Assembly: GCA_035079385.1 (NCBI GenBank)
Contig: JAVHKY010000029.1
Location: 11,966,001-12,030,000, forward strand
Reading direction: 5' to 3'
Length of the DNA: 64,000 bases
Origin: Aspidiotus rigidus
Taxonomy: Eukaryota > Arthropoda > Insecta > Hemiptera > Diaspididae
The notes beneath the pieces were generated by a model. It ran no database searches. It saw nothing but the letters and a program-made list of their open reading frames with translations, and was not told the origin of the DNA. Positions 45,398 to 56,600 of this stretch are shown here, piece after piece; positions within the stretch are counted from its first letter, which is position 1; every line of letters starts with the position of its first letter. The position numbers were made by a program, and so were the translations under genes.

Positions 45398-46278
45398 TTT
45401 TTCTTCGATCCAATTAAAATCCGTGCAAACAGAAATAAAAAAGAGTCACTAGGTTGAAAATTACCAGAATTACAATCACATTCTAAAAAGAAAATTCAGA
45501 CAAAATCATGACCACGTTCACTATTGAATAGAACCGCTTCCGCGTGAACAACATGGAATGAATTCTGAATGATAAATAAATCCATAAGCAAACTTTCTAA
45601 TTTCTATTTCCTACCCACGTGTTCGACTTGTCCGAGAACCTGAAAATTGACAGAAACGCTCTCTATAAATAGTTTCTGAAGTTATTTCGGCGAACATAAT
45701 TATGACATGTGAATACGATTTAGAGAAAAAGGTTTTCGTAACACGACTGGGAGCTCTTATTCTCTAGACTTTTAAGAATCTGTATGACGTCAGAATTTAT
45801 TATGCATTGTTTTTTTTTCGATTTTGGTTGGTATCATTCTTGTTTCTTCTCATTCTTCAGCCTGCTGCAGGTCAAACGCTAAAACGAAATCCTGACGAAA
45901 TCTATCAACAATCGTATCATTACTGCTCAGCTCGTTGTTTTCTCGTGAAAATAACTTATTTTTATTAAAAATTTCGAAGTTTCCATTCGCTATTAATTTT
46001 TTTTCCACATTTCAAAATTACTTGCGCATTCGTATTAAACTTTTTTCAGTTCTCTGTGTTGTATATACTTCTTGATAAAGATATAAACGGTATTCAAGAT
46101 GAAATAACAATCTTTCAATAGGTACATCTAGTAAGTAAAATGATTCCTTTCAAATGGAAGTTCGAAGGATACAATATTCGTGTCAAACGGCATCTTTCGT
46201 TTTGAAAATGATTGAAGATCTCACGGTTGGAAGTATATTTCCCTGATTACAGATACACGTGAACTACATTTTCGCAAA
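45398..46278. promoter_or_regulatory. Shared upstream region of POP4 and TRIR
   Basis: The 881 bp interval between two divergent starts; it presumably holds both promoters. It is AT-rich and contains a CACGTG-like CCCACGTG at 45615-45622. No initiator or TATA assignment is defensible. Confidence 0.35.
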
Positions 46279-46725
46279 ATGTCTTCTCGTAAGAGGAACA
46301 GGTTTAATGATTCCGAACAATCTAGAAAGGAATCCTCAAATGCTGCTGGATTTGTTAACGTTTTTCAGAATGACGGCAGCTTCTTAGAAATGTTTAAGAA
46401 AATGCAGAACGCGTCCCAAAATGAGTCTAGTCGCGTCGTTTCGTCAGCAGTTGTTAAACCTGAAGAAAATGAATCTTCGGAAAAAGAGGTAAATCAACCT
46501 TCACTAACAACAGCCTCGACTTCGGCACCGCCTCCTCCCACGCTTTTTGGCAGACGGCGGTTAACTAAACTTCTTCCTGTGGGAAAAGTGAAGAAATTGA
46601 AAACCGATGACGAAGAGAAAAAACCCGCTTCCACAGACGCTTGGGCTAAGTATTTAGAAGAAGTTAAAAAATATAAAGAAACTTATTGTGATAGCGAAAC
46701 CAAAAATAGATCTCTTGTAAAATAA
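46279..46725 (+). CDS. TRIR: TRIR homologue (telomerase RNA component-interacting RNase)
   Basis: Single exon, 148 residues, beginning MSSRKRNRF. Three conserved blocks match the human protein (C19orf43): VNVFQNDGSFLEMFKKM near residue 27, the basic FGRRRLTKLLPVGKVKKLK, and the C-terminal DAWAKYLEEVKKYKE ending in SLVK. The rest is low-complexity and disordered. The human protein has been reported as an exoribonuclease that associates with the telomerase RNA and is nuclear; no classical nuclease motif is visible here. It is divergent from POP4 and convergent with SVOP. Confidence 0.9.
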   Translation: MSSRKRNRFNDSEQSRKESSNAAGFVNVFQNDGSFLEMFKKMQNASQNESSRVVSSAVVKPEENESSEKEVNQPSLTTASTSAPPPPTLFGRRRLTKLLPVGKVKKLKTDDEEKKPASTDAWAKYLEEVKKYKETYCDSETKNRSLVK

Positions 46726-47507
46726 CTTCATCACTAGTAATACGTATTTGGGAGAGCGAGATGGTGAACGTGTCTTAGAATTACATGTGTTCTCGTAGAA
46801 AATTTCTGACGTTGATCATCTTCACTCCTATTTTCCGTCGAAAATTCTCTCAGTATTGTAAATTATTCGATTCAAATGTGCTTTGTATTAATATCTTATC
46901 GTGTTTTCCAAGATTTTGTACATGATTCTGAGGATGATTATACTGTTGTTCCATTTCCTGTTTGTTCTTAGTAATCGTCTCGAACTGATGAACGAGTTGA
47001 TTTGCGTTCGAATGTAGTTTCTAATTTCGCATCATAGGGATCAAGCAAAATTCTACGATAATGATTACTCGTGAACCAGCTATTATCATTATTATTATTA
47101 AGTAATCATTAAGTAAAATACTGCCACAGTAACTTCTTTGGTACGTACAAATTATAAAACGAACAACGTATACAAAATTAACGTAATAATGAGGGGAAAA
47201 CTAGAGATATGAATTTAGGACTATTCCTCCTGATTTGTTAATCGAGAAGGAAAAGTTATTGCACGTTTTAAAATATTAAGCTATTCGTATACAAAACTTA
47301 AGTGAGTTAATTACAACAACGTAATAAAAAATACCGCAACAAATAAAATGAAAGCACAGGATAAATTAATGAACGTACGCAAAAAGGAGAGTCTCCTAGC
47401 AATAGGAATATTGAAAGTAAAATTACGTATCATGGAATCCACGTAACCGAATTAGCCGCCTCTTTTTCGAAACAAGTGATAATAACGCTTTCTTTCGTTT
47501 CAGAAGT
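46726..47507. other. Interval between convergent TRIR and SVOP
   Basis: AT-rich 3' flanks of both genes. Nothing else recognised. Confidence 0.5.
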
Positions 47508-50500
47508 TCATTTCTTCGACAAACCTTCTTTCATCTCTTTACCTTTCGTTTCAACTGGTAAGATTATGCAACAGATGGCAGCCAATAGCGCTACGACGCT
47601 ATAAATCGACATGGCCATTAAAAGCGAAGATTTCATCAATACCTACGTGAAATTTTAAGACGAAAAAATTAGGATAAATTCTTGTTAGTCTTTTATGATA
47701 CAAAATTTGCAGCGTAAGTACTTGTGCCACGTATGGAGTAATCATAGCTCCTAATCTGGCCATCATACTGCATGCGCCAACTCCGACTGCCCTCAACTGT
47801 GTTGGGTACACCTAAATTCAAAGAAATTGAGTGTTAGAAAAGCCAATGCACTCCCATGCGTTCGAAGCTGAAAATTATGCCACTTCCTCCGACGTATCAA
47901 TTATTTCGTACTTACTTCAGGTGTGTAAACATAAGCAGCCTGGAAGACGCCAGCTATGATACCGCGAGCGATAAAAAGAGTTATAGTCAGGAAAATGCGG
48001 CTGAAGAAAAAAAAGGAATATTCCATCGTAAGGTGAAGTCGAACCAATTTTAAATCGCAGAATTATGAGATTTTTGTAATTTAAGGATTTTAAGAGATTT
48101 TAGGAGAAATTACCATGAAAATACTAATGAACTCTTGAAAAGTGGACTAGAAGAGCGAAACATTACAACTACCTACCTACGACACTCGAAGATTTGGGAA
48201 ATTGGGTTTCGATCCACTTCAGGATTCTACGAATGTCGAAAAAATGTTTGAAAAAAATCGTACTTTTGTCATAAGCCTAAAAAATTTTCACCATGGGAGG
48301 AAAAAAGAATTTCAACCTTTTCCACTTCGATCAAAAAAAAAAAAAGACACAGTTTTAACATTTATGCTTAGTTACATCCAATTTCGGCGACCCGAAAGAT
48401 CAAAACGTGATAGATTTCTTATATTATTCCAATAAGTTGTAGAAAAATCTTTCGACCTTTAAATAAGAAATCGTAAGACAAATTTAACAGGCTGGAAAGA
48501 CGAAGGCTTAAATTTTCCTCGAAATCAGAACCACAAAATATTTAAAAAACTCACTTCTTAGTGCACACAAACAGAAAGCATACACAGACGGCAAAAATGA
48601 TAAATTGTAACGCCATAGTTTTCTTCCGGCCAAATCTCTCGATGACAAATATTGTAGCGAAAATTCCTGAAAATGAAAATGGTTCTTTCACTCGTTGGAC
48701 GAAACGATGTTCGAGAATTTCAAATAAAGAACAGAACTGCAACGAACCAGGAAATTCGGCCAACGTAGTCCACAACAAATCCATATAATCTTGCGTATTT
48801 AATTTACGACAGTCGGCAGAGCAGGTTTCAACTGGTCTGAATAAACCCTGAGTTTTAGCGCATGTTTCCGAAGCTTCAAAGAGTTCCGTCGTCATCAACA
48901 CCACGCCGTAATAACAAAATGCGCATCCGGTCCTTGAAAGTAAGATAAATTTCATCAATAAGTACATCGGAGAACGCAATCATTGTCATTTTGAAAGAAG
49001 CTTACCAAATAAACCATAATAAAATGGATGTTACTCGAAGTTGCGAAATCAGTAAATCTTTCAGACAACCACGTTCGGTAATGACCGTATCATCGACGAC
49101 CAATCTCCCTAACAGCATAGGTTTGCCATTTTCAGCCGCAACTTTCTTCAACGTTTGCAGAGCTTTATCAGATTGACCGCTAGCTATTTGAAATCGAGCA
49201 CTTTCCGGTAACCACTATAGCGAAGAAATAGAACGAGAAATTAGGGGGTATCTTCGAGGGTATGTTGACAAGAAATTTAGTCGCCTTCGTTTCAAAACAC
49301 TATCATTTTACAATTCTTACGAAAATGGTTCAAAACCCGCTACGACTTATACAAAATTTTCGTAGATGAGAACAGAATTGTCTCGATTCTGATTTTGAAT
49401 TCTATTTTTGAGCAAAATTAAACACAACCGTTCGTGTTTCCATCTTTCGAAAGGAAGGCGATATTTTATGAATGTATAGAGTGCATACCGGACAAATGCA
49501 CGCAAATGCCAATAATGGAGCCGTAGATATTGCTAATAACCAACGCCATCCTAATGTAGGCATTATCATCAATGCTAATAAAACCTCCAAACAAGCGCCA
49601 AATGCCCAGAAACACTACAATGCAATAACAATGTCTAACAAGAATTCGAAATATGGTTCACGTCTGATAATGCCAGCATCGATAATCTGTACAGCTAAGC
49701 ACCATCACCAGCACAGATAAAATTCTCTATCACTTACATCCAACAACACTACACACTTTGCTCGCTGTTTAGAAGGCAAAAATTCAGCGTACAACGTCAC
49801 TCTATAACACAATACCAACAAAATGTGGAAATGACCCCTTAAAACAACGACGAATATTGATGAGACAGGTAATAATCGGCAATACTTACGATTGCGGCAC
49901 ACAACCGATAGCAAATCCAACAAGTCCTCGAAGCAATAGAACCCAGAGGTAGTTGGGGGCAATGGAGCTTAAAAGTCCGTAGTAAAATAGCAGCACCGCG
50001 CATAAACTTAATGCCTGTAAAACGAGAATTATCAATTGTTTGTACTGTTAGGTATACTTCTCTCGAACTCTCTGTTTACTTACCTGCTTGCGACCAAATC
50101 GATCGCTCAAGAAACCCCAGAAAGTCGAACTCAACATCATCCCAAGAAATACGATCTGTAAGACACAAGACGATATCAATGTTTCATAATACGACTTTTA
50201 ACTATCCCGTTGCTGATTAAAGGCACAAACCGTAGTTGCCAAAGCTTGCTGATACCGAGAGATTCGCCAATCACAATGTAAGGCAAGAGACAAGATGCTG
50301 AGAATAGTCATCTCCATACTGTCCGCCATCCAACATAGCCCAGTAAATAACGATAGTTTAGCTTGAAATTTACCAAATCCAAATGCATTAACTGCTTGTG
50401 AAACGGTGAATGTGTCTGAAATAGATGCAGATGATTAGTAACACATGTTTTGTCATAATACACTCGAATTTCTGAGCACGATTTACCATCCGGGACAACA

Positions 50501-50673
50501 GATACGGAGTTCATTTCCAACTCTTGACCCGTATGGCCCAGAGAATCGTAGCTGTCTGAAGCATCCTCTCTTCGCGCGTCCGGTGAACTCTGAATTCTGT
50601 CCAAGTCTTCGTAATTACTGGCGGATTTTTTCCGGACTGCTTTCTTGGCAGCAGTTATCAAAATTTGAGACAT
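47508..50673 (-). CDS. SVOP: Synaptic vesicle 2-related protein (SVOP), MFS transporter, 12 exons
   Basis: Exons 50673-50487, 50415-50231, 50155-50084, 50014-49890, 49801-49738, 49614-49489, 49214-49006, 48932-48748, 48666-48555, 48000-47916, 47811-47722 and 47642-47508 close in phase to 524 codons. Order of landmarks: a hydrophilic N-terminus with an acidic DASDSYDSL segment; [31 protein letters not shown] in TM1; FLSDRFGRK, the MFS loop 2-3 signature; [42 protein letters not shown]; a central cytosolic loop; [60 protein letters not shown]; and the tail [14 protein letters not shown]. Twelve membrane segments are expected. SVOP is a nucleotide-binding synaptic vesicle protein of unsettled transport activity. 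The start at 50673 gives [16 protein letters not shown]; an ATG 18 codons upstream is possible. Confidence 0.95.
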
Positions 50674-53087
50674 GATATCGAGAAATAGCACAAAAACACG
50701 GACTGTCTTGATGAGTGTACTTTCCAAAACTAATTCTAGTGATCCGTTAGATTATTCGAGAACGTAATGGAGAAAGAAATCGACATATTTGAAGAAGGTA
50801 GATGAACTGATGGCAGTTCAACTGAGCTGAAATCAACCTTCGTAAGTAGGAACCTGTACTTATAGATAAACGTATTTGTTGACATAGACAACACAACACT
50901 CAACAAGTGTTGTTGAAAAAAAAAAGGAGAAGGAGCGTAGAATTACTTCACTGCGTGGTGCTGCACTCTGTACACGCTCTTCTTAACTTTACGATAAGCC
51001 TAGTGTTGACAATCGAAACATCGAACGGGCTTTTTCTTTTGAATTTCAATCGACTGACCGAATTTTCAATCGGCCCTTTCATTGACAAACGAACAGCCGA
51101 CTTAACTTCGAAGCCGAAGTATCGACGGTCCAAATCATAGAACGGCTCAACGGGTGAGATCATCAGATGATTGACTGGGCAGAACATCGCACAGCATATT
51201 TCAACTTAGAAAGTTCGAATTCAACTTATTGAAAAATAATAAATTCGCAAATTTTCAAAGTATTTATTTTCATCTAGTTAGCTAAGATAATTTCTACATT
51301 CCACATATGATTTCTTCCTCTAATTATATACCTACAAGTTCAGAACAATAATTATGATTATACATAGGTACGGTAGGTACCACACTTCAAGGTGTCGGTA
51401 CTTCTACATGCAGCTGGAGACAGAAAGTCATATATTTAATTGTCAGGAACTATTTCTAAAGGATTTTTCAAATTCCTACTTAACCCAATGCTCCACAATC
51501 TTGTATATATCTGTAATACATCTGCAGCACAAGTACGGAGAATTTTTTCAATTTTACGCACCGATTTAAGACTTATTAGCGAAGAGTTTCATCAAATTTT
51601 TATTGTCTCTTGTTCTCTGGTCTGTTGGAGTTTCGTTTTATGGTTGTATATAGGCTATTTATGGAACTAATATTACCAAATAAGAAAATCGAAGACCCCG
51701 CTTTCACTGTCTTAATATGCAATGACTTGAAGGGCTGCACTCCTTCGATATTCCCCTTGATTTTCGGTTTGACTGCGGTGATAATAGAATGTTCAGTAAT
51801 TTTTTCAATAAAACAAGTTCCAAATTCACTTCAGGTTTCATTGTTGAAAGGTCCTTTATTTACTGCCCACTCCTCGCAGTGAATTTCAAGTATCGTGAAT
51901 ATGAATCCGGTATTAGAAACCTATATAGGTAGGTGAATAAATTACATTATTTTATTGTCTATAATATCGAACTTACCAAGTGTGATTACGTGATTAATGA
52001 TTAAAAATACTACACCGATGAGATACTTACATTATTGTCTTTTTCATGTAGTATTTCGTGTTTATTGATGCCTAGCCTACTTACCTACCCAAAGTATACC
52101 TAACTGAAAAGCGTAGGCCTATAGAAAAAAGTATTTCTCAACAAAAGTAGAACATCAAATTTTATCAATCTATATGATTAACAGCATATAGCACAACGTT
52201 TTTCTGATAAGATTTTGTCCTGGGCTACCTACCTATTGTTATTTTACCATACAAGGTAGAATTTTTATCAAAATTTCATGACAGGATTCAATATTAATCA
52301 AACCTTACGATCAAAATTTTCAATTATATTGATTTCAATACCCAGACTAAATCAGAAGTCAGAACGCACTGAATGGAAACGTCTACAATCTTTGTGTTTT
52401 AGCCACCAATATTTTGATGACTATTTTTGCAAATTAGGCATCATGCAGAAATTCTAAAATATTTTATCGAGGTACCTACCTAATTTTTAAAAAATGAAGG
52501 AAAAGGTTTCGTTTTTCTGATCTAACTAAAACTAACTTGGTAGGTAAAATAATAATCCGTCAAATCTATTCTGTTTAATTTTTAGAATTGAAAATAGTTT
52601 TAGGTAAAATTGAAAACTTTCTTCTATGATGAACCCCACATCACCTCTACACAGTTCACCATAATTATTAATAAGTTATACATATCTAAAAATCATCTGA
52701 TGTCTTCAAGAATCTTTACAAGGGATTAATTAAAATACGAGTAATATCGCGGAACTGGAAACGATATCAAAAGAATGTATAAAAAATTACAGAAATATCA
52801 ATAAGTTACCTGGATATTATTTCCCAAAGAATTTAGAACTAGAAAATATTGAAAATTTCTCGCCCCTCTCAGCGTGTTAATCAATATTACGGTACTTTTC
52901 TTTTTCTTTTTTTTATTTTAACGAGCTGTTCGACTACTTGAACGCGTCATTAGCTCGACAGCTCAATATTGTACGCATTACACCGGTACGTTGATCAATA
53001 GATAGAGTCTTAATGTTCAATTATTTTTGTTAAATAGATAGTAAATCGATTCAAATTGACTTTTTATCTCTCTATTTTATGACGTAT

Positions 53088-53119
<32 letters not shown>

Positions 53120-53628
53120 CAGGAATACTGTACGGGATAAAATACTCACTTCTTCAAAGGAGTATGGCGCCATAACCTAGAGAGTGATTTGCCATCCAGA
53201 GAAATAAACTCGTTCGGTATGAAGAATCCTAGAAGTAACCAAAACTTCTCGCCCTCACCAGGTATACAGGCCCACGTAGATAGAAAACGCGCGCACCCAA
53301 AATGTTGAAAATGTGACCAACGCTTTGGTCGTCGGACTCTAAGTATTTATTTTATTTTACGTCGCAAATTATGACCGGAAATTTTGTTTTATCCTTCTCG
53401 TGCCTCACTATTGAAAATTTTCTATTTTTCTTCACGCTACATTTATCAAGTGTCAGTGTTGAAATTTCTTCCGATTCCTTCTATTTAACGAACTCGACAA
53501 TTTTTCAAGTGTTTATAAGTAAAATTCTGGACCGATGAAAGGTACATAGGTATTGATTTTATTGAAATAACCGGTTTTATATTTTTCTTTAAATGATAAT
53601 CAAAAATAAATACCTACTCGCAGGTACA
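50674..53628. other. Intergenic between divergent SVOP and GH27 genes
   Basis: AT-rich, with many TACCTACC/TAGGTA runs (51355-51380, 51925-52110, 52220-52240). A T-run of about 28 bp lies at about 53092-53119. Overlapping frames in 51354-51882 are hydrophobic and lack any start, splice or family support. The promoter of the GH27 gene should lie in the right-hand 500 bp. Confidence 0.5.
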
Positions 53629-56600
53629 ATGCAACAGTGTATTTATTTTCTTCGTTTGACGATAGTCAACCTATTATTTTTGGCACATTGGAGCATCGCA
53701 CTGGATAACGGTTTGGCTCGAACACCTATGATGGGCTTCTTGTCTTGGGCACGATTTCAGTGCAATACTGACTGCCAACAGGATCCGGAGGAGTGTATCA
53801 GGTGGGTGAAACACTCTTCTTTTCTTTCATTCATTCTACCCACGGAACTTGCTTTATGATGCGTCATTTAGAAAAAATGTCCGGCGTTCGCTATTCGTCG
53901 TGCTCCGGCAAATTGTGGTTTCGAGGAGGGTGGGCTTCGGAAAAATGGACAGGAATCCAGCAATTTATATAGAGGCCTTGGAAAAGTTTTGATCTTCGAG
54001 TTGACCCTGTTCTACGAAGGAAGAGGCAGCTTTTTTCAAAGTTTTGGCGTCTTACTGTCCACTGTCTGGCAATAACTGACCTTTTTTATGAAGGAGTTGG
54101 GCTTAAGAAACTTCTATATATGGAGCTTTATAACTACGATAGGAGGGGGACTTGGAAAAATTTCGACCTCCAAGCTATACATGATAGGTGGGGAACTTGG
54201 AAATATCATATATAGCTCGAGAGCCAAAATTTATTCAAGTTTTTCGCCGGACGGCGCACGGCGCACACCAAAACTTTCAAAAAACCTCCCATAGAACAGG
54301 TTTCCTGTTTAAATGTCCACTTTCCTACTTATATGATAGGAGATAGACTTGGAAAAATTTCAACCATGAAAGTAGTTGCAATTGAAAAAATTTCGATTAT
54401 CCAGATTTCAATGACAGACCAGGACACAGAAAGATTTGATTCTTCTTGTAATTAGGTACTTTTTCCTTGTAAAGTTTTTCTAAATTTCAAAGTTCGTCTC
54501 ATTGAATATTCGTCATAATGTCATTCGCAGTGAAAATTTATTCAAGAGAACCGCCGACTTGATGGTTAACGAAAATTATAAAGATTGCGGTTATGAGTAC
54601 GTAGTCATGGATGGCTGCTGGAATGAAGATAAGAATTATTTACGAGCGAATAAAACTAGATTTCCAAGTGGAATCAGAAGCCTCTCGGACTACGTAAGTG
54701 AATCTTTCTATGTAATAATATTGATGCTGTAGCTTTTTAAAAGGCAATTTTTTTCGTACGAGCAGATACATTCAAAAGGTTTAAAATTTGGCCTTTTAGA
54801 AAATCTGGGTAATAAGACTTCCAAAGGATTTGGTAACGGTATAAATGGCCGTTTAAAAGAGGCTGCCAATTTGTTGGCTAATGAGTGGCACATTGATTAT
54901 ATTAAGTTTATTGCAATGGAAACCGATATTTTCACTCTCACGGAAGGTTTGTACAATAATTTACTTTTTCCACTTTACGACGAACTTCCAAAACTTGTAA
55001 GTTTGTAGGTTGATTTTTATGTCCAAGACTTGAGCTGAAGAGTAACAATATGGCACAGATTTCATAGTTAGGTGAATATGGGAGACCAATTTTGATAAAA
55101 TAAATACAAAGTATAGATCAAATCTATCCAAAATGAAGTCCCACCAAAATGTTCAACATTTGGGAAGAAGAGGGCTTCTTCATCTTTGTCATCCAATTAA
55201 TATTAATGCAGGGGAAACTGCCATAAATCATTTCACCCCTTTCTAAAATTCAAAGCTGAAGTATCTCCCCATCTTATCTTGATTAGAAAAATGAGATGTA
55301 CCACTCTTTCCAAAGCATTCCTTCCGCAGGACCTAACCTGACATGAAATAAAAATAAAATGCTATCTGCTATGGAAAACTTTGTATCCTTTATGGAATGC
55401 AACAAAATTTTTGTAATAAAATTTAATATATTCGTTCGTTATTCTTCACAGGTTATACGAAATTTGAACGATACCTAAATGCTACTGGAAGACCAATCGT
55501 GTTGTCTTGCGGTTGGCCAGCATATTTAGACAACCACAGCGTACCGGTAAACTTTGGATAAAGCTGCGATGAGACAAAACCTCGAAATACCACAAAACCG
55601 TTCCATTTTTTCATCCGAGATTAATATTATCAAAAATACTTTTTCAAAATCTTTGAGGCCTACTTGGAGGAATCCGAGGAGAAGAATGGAGAATTTTATT
55701 GTTTCTAGCCAAAGAAAGAAAAACTCGAAGAAAATGTAAGGGAACCAGGACATCCTCTATTCCGGTCGCATGAAAAACATTCCTGTCTATGGGGAATGAT
55801 GAAAAATGACTGATATTTGCATTTATAAATCGAAGTGCTTTCATCATGGCATCCTCTCTGCAGTTTTTTTTTCGTAGTCCCATCCGCCCTCTCTCATACT
55901 TTTCCTGGAACTCTGCCAATCTATACCACTGGCGCAGGATTGGACACATAATCAGAAGAATGAGTTCAACATTCATCTATTTGAACTCCCTCTTTTTTTC
56001 TCATTAATATCTCTTTTAAGAGATGTGGAATCAATGGTTTGTTATAAAAATATTTTGTGATTGGGCGACAGCATGAAACTTATCACCGCACCCATTTGTT
56101 TGACAAACCCAGCCTACCAAAACGTACAATGTTCCTGTACGAAGATCAACATTCATATTTTATTTACAGATTGACTATAAACTGATCCAGAAGACGTGTA
56201 ATTCATGGAGAAATACTAACAATGATATTGACGACTCCTACGGTGACCTGACGAGCATCATTGATTATTTTGCGCTCAAACAGGATTATTGGCGACCCCT
56301 TGCCGGTCCAGGCCATTGGAATGATCCAGATCAGGTCTGAGTTCAATCACTTAATAAATACATAATGTACAGCTTTCCAAAAAGAGCTACGAAATTTTTA
56401 CTTCATAGAATGCTTTTCGTCACTACAATTTCAGTCAAAACATTGAGCCACACTAATTTGTGAGTGTCTAGGCTAGTAGTCCTTTAGTCTGTTACAGTCG
56501 CAACCTACTACCCAAATTTCTTAACTTTCTACAATAGACTCGCAGGGAAAAGAATGGAGGGGTAGAAGAGATATCGTGGCTCGCATTATTTGCTCGTTCA

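Noticed and set aside
51354..51882. Overlapping open frames in the SVOP-GH27 interval
   Set aside because: They are hydrophobic and low in complexity as expected from AT-rich DNA, with no splice pattern or recognisable family.
54766..54946. Idea that the missing GH27 nucleophile is a splicing or frameshift artefact
   Set aside because: The site lies mid-exon, both exon borders are in phase, and spacing to the conserved residues on both sides is unchanged.
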